Assembly: GCF_018785265.1 (NCBI RefSeq)
Contig: NZ_WQPK01000002.1
Span: forward strand, 1 to 64,000
Length of the DNA: 64,000 bases
Direction of reading: 5' to 3'
Source: Collinsella aerofaciens
GTDB taxonomy: Bacteria; Actinomycetota; Coriobacteriia; Coriobacteriales; Coriobacteriaceae
Shown: in pieces, positions 55,389 to 63,544 of the stretch
How the letters are laid out: each line of letters starts with the position of its first letter
Position numbering within the stretch: the stretch's first letter is position 1
Translations under genes and position numbers: made by a program
Notes under the pieces: generated by a model
What the model was told of the DNA's origin: nothing
The model's database searches: none
The model's input: the letters and a program-made list of their open reading frames with translations, nothing else

Positions 55389-56621
55389 ATGCGCCAGTTC
55401 GATTACACCACAGTCCCAGCGGAACTCGAAGCAACTCCAATCACCAACCTCCTCCTCTCGATACGCGAGCATAAAGGCCGTCAGCTTGCTCTGAGTCAAG
55501 TCAAACCCGAGCTTCTATCGTCCCTAATGGAGGAGGCTAAGATCCAAAGCACCCGATCCTCCAACGGACTTGAAGGAATTGTTACCACCCAAAAAAGACT
55601 CAAAGCGATCATGGCGTATTCCGCCAAGCCAAGCTCCCGCGCAGAGGAAGAAATCGCTGGATACCGAGATGTGCTGTCGCTTATTCACGAGCAACACGAT
55701 TCCATTCCCGTAACGCCATCGGTCATTCTGCAGTTGCATCGTGACCTCATGGCGCACACGGCAATCTCGTATGGAGGCCATTGGAAAGATGGCGATAACG
55801 AAATCGTCTCCATTGACGATCAAGGTAATCGATTTGTGCGCTTTAGGCCCCCTTCGGCTCTAGCAACCCCGGGACTTATTAAAGAAGCCTGCCAGTCCCT
55901 CAACGATGCTTTATCTCGCCAAGTTTGCGATCCCCTCCTTATATCGCTCCGCTTTATCTTCGATTTTGTTAGCATTCATCCCTTCAACGATGGCAATGGC
56001 AGGATGAGCCGGCTCCTTACAACGCTGCTGCTCGAAAAGACTGGATACGATGTTGCGCGTTACATCAGCATCGAACGACTTATTGAAGACAACAAAGCGC
56101 TTTACTACAACGCCCTCGCTGCAAGCTCCACTGGATGGAATGAAAATCAAAACACCGAAGTACCCTTTATCCGTTTCATGCTCGGAACAACCCTGGCCGC
56201 CTACCGACAGCTCGAGCAGCGTACCTTAATTGAATCAAGCACTCGTCCCATGTCGAAGCAAGCGCGCATCGCTGTTCTATTTCAACAGAGACCCGGCGTC
56301 ATTAAGAAATCCGACATCCGGTCCAGCTGCCCCGATATCAGCGAGGTAACCGTTAAACGAGCCCTCGGCCAGCTTGTTAGTTGCAGCGCAATCGAAAAAA
56401 CAGGAGCGGGTCGTTCGACGGGCTACATACTCAAAGACGTCCATGCTCTAGAACTATTCTTGCAAGCCACAATACCCGATGGCGAGGCCGCAATAACAAA
56501 AGAGGCTTCAAAGGATAAGCTCCTTGAACGTGTAAACCACGCCGAGGATGAAAGCAGAGAAGGGCTCTATGAAGACTACGATTCATTCTCAAGGGACATA
56601 AAGACGAGATACGGAGTCTAG
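55389..56621 (+). CDS. Fic family protein with N-terminal inhibitory motif
   Basis: 410 residues. The inhibitory helix motif SxxxEG is S58-NGL-E62-G63; the Fic core motif HPFNDGNGRMSR starts at His197. The C-terminal third resembles a winged helix (KSDIRSSCPDISEVTVKRAL) and could bind DNA. Fic proteins transfer AMP (or other groups) to target hydroxyls. This layout is that of class II Fic/DUF4172-like proteins, which are self-inhibited. Codon use is less GC-rich than in neighbouring sugar genes, hinting at horizontal origin. Confidence 0.9.
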   Translation: MRQFDYTTVPAELEATPITNLLLSIREHKGRQLALSQVKPELLSSLMEEAKIQSTRSSNGLEGIVTTQKRLKAIMAYSAKPSSRAEEEIAGYRDVLSLIHEQHDSIPVTPSVILQLHRDLMAHTAISYGGHWKDGDNEIVSIDDQGNRFVRFRPPSALATPGLIKEACQSLNDALSRQVCDPLLISLRFIFDFVSIHPFNDGNGRMSRLLTTLLLEKTGYDVARYISIERLIEDNKALYYNALAASSTGWNENQNTEVPFIRFMLGTTLAAYRQLEQRTLIESSTRPMSKQARIAVLFQQRPGVIKKSDIRSSCPDISEVTVKRALGQLVSCSAIEKTGAGRSTGYILKDVHALELFLQATIPDGEAAITKEASKDKLLERVNHAEDESREGLYEDYDSFSRDIKTRYGV

Positions 56622-56696
56622 TCATATCTCAGAATAGCCTCATCCTTGTTGCTCAAAGTTATTTGCGCGTCATTGTAAAGCGGTACCCCCGCGCCG

Positions 56697-57000
56697 GCAG
56701 GGGGGCAGATGTATCGCCTGCCGATCCTGCTGGAGTCGGCAATCAGATAGCGCGTATCGACCTTGCTAAAGGTGAGCTGCTGGATGCGGCCCTCGTCCAT
56801 GTTGGACGTGGACACGTCGCCGTCCAGAATACCGTTGGCGCCGATAAACGCCGCATCGATGCCCAGCGCGCGCAGGGTATCCTCGGCCGTGGGCCCCACA
56901 AAGGCGGCGGTGCGGCGGCGGTACATGCCGCCCACCAGGCACAGCTCGCAATCCTCGCGCGCCTCGAGCAGGCTAAAGGCCGAAAGCGAATTGGTCACAT
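56697..57000 (-). pseudogene. Internal fragment of a DeoR regulator gene
   Basis: About 300 bases encode VTNSLSAFSLLEARED through SSRIGRR, nearly identical to the middle of the intact DeoR gene at 61197-61961 (homologous part about 61315-61595). Neither the HTH nor the C-terminal end is present, and the homology stops abruptly on both sides. It has no convincing ribosome site; the 126-codon frame that runs through it has an unrelated tail. A dead duplicate, or a patch for gene conversion. Confidence 0.8.
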
Positions 57001-57091
57001 AGATGAAAGTCAGCTTGTCGGTGACTCGGAGAGCGCCAATGCGATCTCACGACGGTTGCGCGCATTGTCTCAATTAGATACTCAACGAAAT

Positions 57092-57124
57092 ACGGCCCCG
57101 CAGCTCAATAAGCTGCGGGGCCGT
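57092..57124 (-). terminator. Terminator of EIIBC4
   Basis: ACGGCCCCGCAGCT and AGCTGCGGGGCCGT pair perfectly around CAATA; on the minus strand ATTTCG follows. It lies 36 bases past the EIIBC4 stop. Confidence 0.82.
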
Positions 57125-57160
57125 ACCATACACCGACGAATCAACGACGAAGTGCATCCA

Positions 57161-58855
57161 CTATTTGGCCAGCTCCTGAACGATCCAGTCAATTGCACCT
57201 TCGGGATCGTTGGTAAGGTCGATATACTCCTTGCCCCTTGTGGTGAGCAGTTTAATTCCAAGGCGATCGGTATCGACCTTCATAGCGTCATAGTACATGC
57301 GTGCCTGGGGTGCCAGAACAATCACGTTGTACTGATCCATCGTCTCATAGTGGCTTCCGTACGCACCGGACTGAGAAACCAGATCGATACCCTTAGCAGC
57401 GGCACCTTCGCGAAGAGCATTTGCCAAGAGAGTCGAAGTGCCGGCACCCTGGCAAAGCACAAGCACGCGGATCTGCTCCGCCTTGTCCTTTACCGCCTCG
57501 AGAGCTTTTGCGACATTTTCCTGCGCGGCAATAGCATCTGCATCCGAGTTTCCTGCAGTCTCCTTTGCAGACTCTTCCAAACAAAGCTGATGGTCATACG
57601 CCTTGCAGAACGGATAGTAAATCACAAAGTCAACGACCAACAGCACTGCCATCAATACGAGAGAACGCAGGTCGAGACCCGTGGTGAGGAATGCACCGAT
57701 TGGGCCGGGAAGCGCCCACGGCATGGTATACATGGGGGCGTTCATTCCAATGACGTCAATGAAAAATTTACCGATAATGGCGTTGACCATAGGAGCCACT
57801 AGGAAGGGCACGAACATATAGGGATTGAGAACAATCGGCATACCGAAGATAACGGGCTCGTTAACTCCAAAAATCACCGGGATAATCGATGCCTTGCCCA
57901 TGGCTTTAAGCTGCTTGGAGCGCATAAACATGATCAGGATAATAGGAACGATGAACGTGCAGCCAGAACCGCCCAGACCGCCGATGAAGCTTGTAAAGTC
58001 CTGCGTGAGAGCAATTGACGGGTGTCCACCTGCTTGGAAAACCTCAAGATTGGTAACGGTATTGCCGTAGAGCGCAGCATTGATCGGACTCATGACAACC
58101 GAAGCACCGTGGATACCCATAAATTGGAAAAGTGCGACGGCGCCTTCGATAAGCGCCATGCCAGGATAGGTGTCGACCGCGGAGAACAGCGGCGAGATGA
58201 GAGCGGATACCAAATTGGCGAACGGCACAGCAAGCAGCTTACGGCTCGCAAGATCGATAAAAGCGCACGCAAGGATCGAAAACCCAAATGCAAAGATATC
58301 GCGAAAACTCTGCGCAATAGAGCCAGGGACCTCTTTGGGGAGCTTGATCGTCACATTATGGCTAATGCACACCTTATAGATATTAACGGTCAAGAATGCG
58401 GCTACGAACGCAGCGAGAAAACCCTTGGTCCCCATATAGCCGGTTTCAAAAACAGATGTATCTGCTCCGCCAATCGAGACAACATCGTTCGTCACCGATA
58501 GCAAGAGCATGCCGCACATGGCACAAACCATGCACGAGGTGGGGTTGAGAGATTTGCCCGAAGGCATGCGACGGTTCATCGACATGGCAAGTGAGCTCGC
58601 CGTGGTGCCGGCCACCATAATGCCAAGAAGCCCCATGGTATATGCATAGATTTTATTGAAGAAATCCAGCACCTCAGACGGAAGCGTGATGCCTACATAG
58701 GCAGGGAGCGTCGAAAGAAGAAGGAACAGGCTCGAGAACAGCACAATTGGCATATTCGAGAGAAAGCCATCCTTGATCGCCACCAGATAAATGTTCCTCG
58801 AGATTTTGTCGAAGAGGGGCTGGTGTTTTTCAAGGAATTTGACGATAGCGTCCAT
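57161..58855 (-). CDS. PTS lactose-family EIIBC, fourth paralogue
   Basis: 564 residues from the ATG at 58855 (AAAGGA upstream): EIIC with GIHGASVVMSPINAAL and VNEPVIFGMPIVLNP, a short linker, and EIIB with Cys468 in LCQGAGTSTLLAN. Its EIIC departs from the other three at several substrate-side motifs, and no LacG is adjacent; instead the divergent genes encode a TIM-barrel-like protein and a GntR regulator. The substrate is therefore probably different, and a hydrolase may be encoded elsewhere. Confidence 0.9.
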   Translation of the reverse strand: MDAIVKFLEKHQPLFDKISRNIYLVAIKDGFLSNMPIVLFSSLFLLLSTLPAYVGITLPSEVLDFFNKIYAYTMGLLGIMVAGTTASSLAMSMNRRMPSGKSLNPTSCMVCAMCGMLLLSVTNDVVSIGGADTSVFETGYMGTKGFLAAFVAAFLTVNIYKVCISHNVTIKLPKEVPGSIAQSFRDIFAFGFSILACAFIDLASRKLLAVPFANLVSALISPLFSAVDTYPGMALIEGAVALFQFMGIHGASVVMSPINAALYGNTVTNLEVFQAGGHPSIALTQDFTSFIGGLGGSGCTFIVPIILIMFMRSKQLKAMGKASIIPVIFGVNEPVIFGMPIVLNPYMFVPFLVAPMVNAIIGKFFIDVIGMNAPMYTMPWALPGPIGAFLTTGLDLRSLVLMAVLLVVDFVIYYPFCKAYDHQLCLEESAKETAGNSDADAIAAQENVAKALEAVKDKAEQIRVLVLCQGAGTSTLLANALREGAAAKGIDLVSQSGAYGSHYETMDQYNVIVLAPQARMYYDAMKVDTDRLGIKLLTTRGKEYIDLTNDPEGAIDWIVQELAK

Positions 58856-59039
58856 AACACATCCTTTCATGATTCCCGGGCACGTAACGATTTATCCGGA
58901 CTCAACCGTCGTCGTCCCCGTTTGTATCCACTTATGCAAGTGAATACGTTCTTGTGCGAAATGTAATATCATTTGCGCGATTTGTCATAACCAATTCTTT
59001 TTCCGCTTTATCGATATGTCAAGAATTCAAATACTTATT

Positions 59040-59165
59040 CGGTGAACGGTAGTTGATTAATATAAGGTTTTCCCAGCTAAAGGCTATTTTTTCCGAGCAG
59101 TACAATAAGCTTGCAACCGTTCACCGATTGGATATAACATATTGAACATATTGTTGTAACAATAT
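59040..59165. promoter_or_regulatory. Divergent control region of the fourth PTS locus
   Basis: Two perfect ACCGTTCACCG motifs diverge: 59040-59050 reads toward EIIBC4, and 59116-59126 reads toward the gene at 59212. A perfect 18-base palindrome ATATTGTTGTAACAATAT lies at 59148-59165, a plausible operator for the nearby GntR protein. Confidence 0.7.
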
Positions 59166-59211
59166 TAGAGACAATGTCACAAGCCTGTCGTTCTAGTCAA
59201 AGGAAGTAACA

Positions 59212-60132
59212 ATGCCCAAACGATTACTGAACATGTCCGCATCCGATTTTGCCGCCACGTCACCCATGGATCTAAAGCAGGCAATTCTGGCTTCCGAGGG
59301 ACGTACCATCATGGCGGAAAACGTACCCTCTTCCCAATTTCTCGGCGGCGTTACTAATGCAGAAATCGAACGTGCCGCAGGTGCCGACCTGCTTCTGTTT
59401 AACGCGCTCGATGTGTTCGATCCAGTTATTGCCGGTATTCCAGATGATCTCAATGAAAACCCGGTCACTTGGGTGAAGCGAGCATGCGGAAGGCCCATTG
59501 GCGTCAATCTGGAGCCAGTTGATAACGAGGCAGAGATGTCTGAATCCCGAACGGAAATCCCCATGGGTCGTCGCGTCTCTCCCAAGACCTTAGAAAAGGC
59601 TAACGAACTCGGATTTGATTTTATCTGCCTGACGGGCAACCCTGGAACCGGCGTCTCCAACGATGCAATCGCCCATTCGATTAAACTCTCCAAAGAGCAT
59701 TTCAATGGCCTGGTCATAGCCGGAAAAATGCATGGAGCGGGCGTTGCGGAACCTGTCATGACGCTCGAAATTGCGCGCAAGTTTGTTGACCTCGGCGTCG
59801 ATATCCTTCTCGTGCCAGCCCCCTACACCGTCCCTTGCTTCCAAGAAGCAGACCTGCGCGCCATCGTAGACTTTGTACGATCCCACAACGTAGGCAAGTC
59901 AATTGAAGAGAAGGTTCTCGTCATGGCGGCGAACGGGACGAGTCAAGACTCCTGCGACAGCGAGACCATTAAGAAAATAGGCCTTGCAGCAAAAGCAGCC
60001 GGCGCCGACCTCCAACATATCGGGGACTCCATGAACGGTATTTGCCTGCCCCAGAATATCTTCACGCTCGGACAAGCCCTTCGTGGATACAGGCATCAGA
60101 TCGTCATGCTGAGCCGCTCTATGATACGTTAA
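59212..60132 (+). CDS. PTS-associated uncharacterised TIM-barrel-like protein (DUF7916-like)
   Basis: 306 residues. Alternating beta-alpha segments (GADLLLFNALDVFDP, GRPIGVNLEPVD, GFDFICLTGNPGTGVSND, LVIAGKMHGAGV, DILLVPAPYTVP, KVLVMAANGTSQD) suggest a TIM barrel. I recall similar proteins next to lactose/cellobiose-family PTS permeases, sometimes labelled haloacid-dehalogenase-like, but no function is established. The conserved NLEPV Glu, LTGNPGTG loop, GKMH and NGTSQDSCDS suggest a phosphate or phosphosugar site. Divergent from EIIBC4 and upstream of a GntR gene. Confidence 0.7.
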   Translation: MPKRLLNMSASDFAATSPMDLKQAILASEGRTIMAENVPSSQFLGGVTNAEIERAAGADLLLFNALDVFDPVIAGIPDDLNENPVTWVKRACGRPIGVNLEPVDNEAEMSESRTEIPMGRRVSPKTLEKANELGFDFICLTGNPGTGVSNDAIAHSIKLSKEHFNGLVIAGKMHGAGVAEPVMTLEIARKFVDLGVDILLVPAPYTVPCFQEADLRAIVDFVRSHNVGKSIEEKVLVMAANGTSQDSCDSETIKKIGLAAKAAGADLQHIGDSMNGICLPQNIFTLGQALRGYRHQIVMLSRSMIR

Positions 60133-60204
60133 GGTTACCTTGCCCACGTTACATCCCGACTGAGGCAACCATCAGGTATAACCAACATGCAAACTGAGGC
60201 TCTA

Positions 60205-60924
60205 ATGCTCGATACACACGAAAAACGGCCACTCTATTTACAGCTCACCGACGCGCTGCTCAAGCAGATCGTCGATGAATATCAAGCAGACGATAAACTT
60301 CCAACAGAAATGGAACTCTGCGACGAATACGCCGTAAGCAGAACAACCGTCCGACTTGCCATGAGTGAGCTGGAACGTCGTGGAAGTATCTATCGAATCC
60401 AAGGTAAGGGATCGTTTGTTGCACCGAAAAGCGTTAGCGAGCTCAATTCACTTTTAGACTTTGACTTTGCAAGCCATTGCGATGGCGTTGATCCGGATGC
60501 CATCACCAAACATTTCGGCGGCCTCACATCAGGTCGTCCAATTTCCGTAATGATGCTCCAACAATTTGGATGTCAAAGTCGCGATGAAATTCAGCGTCTT
60601 GAATTGACCTACGAACTTGAAGGCAGCTTCATAGGCGCTGATACGTTCTTCATTTCAAAGTCGCGCGTTCCGAATAACCAGTTAGATTTTCAGGCATTTA
60701 GCAGAATCATGGACGACTTGTCCAAGTCTATCCAATCTGTTAGGGAAAGCTATAGAGCACGTCAGCTTAGCGATTCCGAAGCCAGTAATTATGGTGTTGC
60801 AAAACTTCCGGTCATCGAACTGACTCATTATGCTTACGACTCCGGAGGCAAACTAATCTCAATTGTCTGCCGCACCGTCTTAACTGGGCGAATCCCTTAT
60901 CAAAACTTTATTTTCAAGTCCTAA
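60205..60924 (+). CDS. GntR/HutC family regulator with UTRA domain
   Basis: 239 residues: an N-terminal winged helix ([24 protein letters not shown] and [15 protein letters not shown]) and a UTRA ligand-binding domain. The ATG at 60205 has GAGG 5 bases ahead; an ATG at 60187 is an alternative with a poorer site. Follows the TIM-barrel-like gene after 72 bases and probably controls this locus, binding a phosphorylated sugar. Confidence 0.87.
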   Translation: MLDTHEKRPLYLQLTDALLKQIVDEYQADDKLPTEMELCDEYAVSRTTVRLAMSELERRGSIYRIQGKGSFVAPKSVSELNSLLDFDFASHCDGVDPDAITKHFGGLTSGRPISVMMLQQFGCQSRDEIQRLELTYELEGSFIGADTFFISKSRVPNNQLDFQAFSRIMDDLSKSIQSVRESYRARQLSDSEASNYGVAKLPVIELTHYAYDSGGKLISIVCRTVLTGRIPYQNFIFKS

Positions 60925-60937
60925 TGTTCTTTTTCTT

Positions 60938-61079
60938 TTGTCTCGATCTGTAACACGTAGCCGAGTTTTTAAGTCCTAACCGTTACAGATCGAGACAAAC
61001 AAGGTAGACCCCGCCGAATTGTCTCAATCTGTAACATCTGGTTGGTGGTTTCACCCCTACCTGTTACAGGTTGAGACGA
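60938..61079. repeat. Tandem TGTAACA palindromes, locus 4 (two units)
   Basis: Units at about 60938-61000 (arms TTGTCTCGATCTGTAACA / cognate) and 61019-61079 (loop TCTGGTTGGTGGTTTCACCCC). Located directly after the GntR gene, marking the end of the fourth PTS locus. Confidence 0.78.
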
Positions 61080-61196
61080 TTTGATAGTGGAGTCCTTATT
61101 TGCGCGTCATATCGCGTAGCGCTGACGCGCTGGTTTCCACAATGACAGGAGGTAAAAGTCCTCCCGCATCACCCGTTGGCAATCCCGTAGCGATAA

Positions 61197-61961
61197 CTAG
61201 CAAATAACCTGCGTGTGTTCCTCGATGGCGGCACGATCCTCGGCGGCGATGCCCGGCTCGCACACCACGGCGTCCAAATTGTCCAGGCGGCAGAAGGTGT
61301 AGAAGTCGCGCTTGCCGATCTTGCTGGAGTCGGCGATCAGATAGCGCGAGTCGGCCTTGCTAAAGGCGAGCTGCTGGATGCGGCCCTCTTCCATATTGGA
61401 TGTAGACACGTCGCCGTCCAGAATGCCGTTGGCACCGATAAACGCCGCGTCGATGCCCAGCGCACGCAGGGTATCCTCGGCCGTTGGTCCCACAAAAGCG
61501 GCGGTGCGGCGACGGTACATGCCGCCCACCAGGCACAGGTCGCAGTCTTCGCGCGCCTCGAGCAGGTTAAACACCGAAAGCGAATTGGTCACAATGCGCA
61601 GGCGAAACGCCGGCAGCATCGAGGCCATCTGCTCAACCGTGGTGCCCGTGCCCAAAAAGATGGTCGAGCCTTCCTCGATAAGCTCCACAGAACGGCGCGA
61701 AATCTGCAACTTTTCCTCGGCATGCTTCGTGCGCTTTTCGCTGTGCGAATACTCATGGCGCAGCATAGCGTGTGGACGGCCCTGCGCACTGCGGGCTCCG
61801 CCGTGCACGCGCTCGATCTCGCCCAGGCTCGCAAGCTCCTCAAGGTCACGGCGGATCGTCATATCCGAGACACCTAACGCATCCGAAATCTCCTTGACCG
61901 AGACCGTTCCCTGTTCCTCGAGCAGCTGCCGAACCTTATCCTGTCGCTCCGCTTTAATCAC
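61197..61961 (-). CDS. DeoR family transcriptional regulator
   Basis: 254 residues from the GTG at 61961 (GAGGA ahead; a GTG at 61988 has no site). HTH VKEISDALGVSDMTIRRDLEEL, then ERVHGGARS and a sugar-phosphate sensor domain (FLGTGTTVEQMA, CLVGGMYRRRTAAFVGP, ADSSKIGK). Divergent from galM, which it may control. A 300-base internal fragment of the same gene is found at 56697-57000. Confidence 0.9.
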   Translation of the reverse strand: MIKAERQDKVRQLLEEQGTVSVKEISDALGVSDMTIRRDLEELASLGEIERVHGGARSAQGRPHAMLRHEYSHSEKRTKHAEEKLQISRRSVELIEEGSTIFLGTGTTVEQMASMLPAFRLRIVTNSLSVFNLLEAREDCDLCLVGGMYRRRTAAFVGPTAEDTLRALGIDAAFIGANGILDGDVSTSNMEEGRIQQLAFSKADSRYLIADSSKIGKRDFYTFCRLDNLDAVVCEPGIAAEDRAAIEEHTQVIC

Positions 61962-62166
61962 GATGAGTCCTCGCTGTTCCACGCTCACGTCAATTCAAAC
62001 AATAACGAACAAATTGTATCAGACTCGCGCGCGTCAGAAATGAACGCCCGCACAGCTCCAATCATCACTTTTTTGAGAAAAATACCCTCTGCTTTAGTGG
62101 GGTGTAGTGATAATCTCGCCTGTTCGCGCTACAGTTTGTCGGAAATACCTCGATGTTAGGAACCAA

Positions 62167-63219
62167 ATGATCACTTCCGAGCTTTTCGGCACCGCGCCGT
62201 GCGGTACCCCCGTTCATCGTTACACCCTCAACGGGCCCGAGATCTGCGTTCGCATTATGGACTATGGCGCCACCGTGCTGGGTATCGATGTGCCCGACAT
62301 TCCCGGCAACGTGCGCGATGTGGTGCTGGGCTTCGATAAGCTCGAGGATTACTTTGACAACCCCGCCTGCTTTGGCGCGACCATCGGCCCCGTGGCCAAC
62401 CGCACCGCGGGCGCCACGATTACCATCGACGGCACGGACTGGCATATGCCCGCCAACGAGGGCGCCAACAACCTGCACAGCGATCTTGAGCACGGTCTGC
62501 ATAAACGCGTGTGGGACGTTGAGCTCGACGAGGCCCATAACGCCGTGCGCATGACCACCTCGCTTGAGGATGGCGAACTGGGCCTTCCCGGCAACCGCAC
62601 CTTTACGGCCGTGTTTACCGTTACACGCACCGGCGTCTTTCGCATCGAGTATGGCTGCGAGAGCGACCGCGCCACCTACGTGTCCATGACCAACCACACG
62701 TACTTTAACCTTGCCGGTCATAACGCCGGCATGGACTGTGAGCACTTCTTTGTTGCTAACGCTGCTCACTACCTGCCCATTAACGAGCAGAACATCCCCA
62801 CCGGCGAGATTGCTCCGGTCGAGGGAACACCGTTTGACTTCCGCGAGCTGCGCCCCGTCGCACCCGGCATGGAGGCCGACGACCCGCAGATTAAGCAAGC
62901 CCGTGGCTACGATCACTGCCTGTGCATCGATGGCTATCAGTACGGGCGCAACCTGCGTCGCGCCCTGCATGTTGAGGAGATGTGGACCGGCCGTGAGCTG
63001 GACTACTTCACCACCGCCCCGGGCGTGCAGCTCTACACCGGCAACTGGCTGGGCGACGAGCACGCCAAGGACGACGCCAACTATGGTTGGGGCGCCGGCT
63101 TTGCCCTCGAAGCCGAGATGTACCCCGACACGCCGCACCAGCCGCTGTTCCCGCAGGGCATTGTGGGCCCGGGTCACCCCTACAGCAATGTGATCGAGTA
63201 CCACTTTATGAGGCACTAA
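62167..63219 (+). CDS. galM: Aldose 1-epimerase (mutarotase)
   Basis: 350 residues. GATVLGIDVP, FGATIGPVANR with the substrate-binding Asn-Arg, NHTYFNLAGH with the catalytic His, the YDHCLCIDG segment and the EAEMYPDTPHQP Glu are conserved. It interconverts alpha and beta galactose for GalK. The ATG at 62167 follows TAGGA; the open frame upstream has no ribosome site. Divergent from the DeoR gene and ended by a strong terminator. Confidence 0.93.
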   Translation: MITSELFGTAPCGTPVHRYTLNGPEICVRIMDYGATVLGIDVPDIPGNVRDVVLGFDKLEDYFDNPACFGATIGPVANRTAGATITIDGTDWHMPANEGANNLHSDLEHGLHKRVWDVELDEAHNAVRMTTSLEDGELGLPGNRTFTAVFTVTRTGVFRIEYGCESDRATYVSMTNHTYFNLAGHNAGMDCEHFFVANAAHYLPINEQNIPTGEIAPVEGTPFDFRELRPVAPGMEADDPQIKQARGYDHCLCIDGYQYGRNLRRALHVEEMWTGRELDYFTTAPGVQLYTGNWLGDEHAKDDANYGWGAGFALEAEMYPDTPHQPLFPQGIVGPGHPYSNVIEYHFMRH

Positions 63220-63245
63220 GCCCACAATGCGACATATCGCACAGC

Positions 63246-63281
63246 AGCGCCCGCCGGCACCACCGCCGGCGGGCGCTTTTT
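63246..63281 (+). terminator. Intrinsic terminator of galM
   Basis: GCGCCCGCCGGC and GCCGGCGGGCGC pair around ACCACC-type loop, followed by TTTTT. Confidence 0.92.
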
Positions 63282-63324
63282 CATCTTTTGGGCTCATTTT
63301 CGCTGTGACTGTATGAGTGACATA

Positions 63325-63480
63325 TCAAAACTATGCCCATTTACTACGTTTAGCCCGGGATGCTCGACCATACACCGGTTTTTGTTACATTTGCGAGCCA
63401 TCTACCTGCGGTTTTGTTTTTCCCAAATTCGACATGCTCGACGATAGCCGATCAAACGTAGTAAATGGACATAGTTTTGA
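63325..63480. repeat. Palindrome with 27-base arms and a 100-base loop
   Basis: Left arm 63325-63351 (TCAAAACTATG...TACTACGTTT) is mirrored at 63454-63480 with one mismatch. The loop contains the direct repeat GATGCTCGACCAT / ACATGCTCGACGAT and the ACCTGCGGTTTT segment also seen in the palindrome at 23217-23337. Located between galM and the partial EIIB gene. Confidence 0.6.
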
Positions 63481-63544
63481 CAGGCGGCATCGCGCGCGTC
63501 CCTCGCAAGGGTACAATAATCCGTTTTCCTCCGTCCCCAAGGGA

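Noticed and set aside
56618..56998. A real 126-residue protein in the DeoR fragment
   Set aside because: Lacks the HTH and the C-terminal part of the family, has no ribosome site, and its last 30 residues are unrelated to any DeoR sequence.
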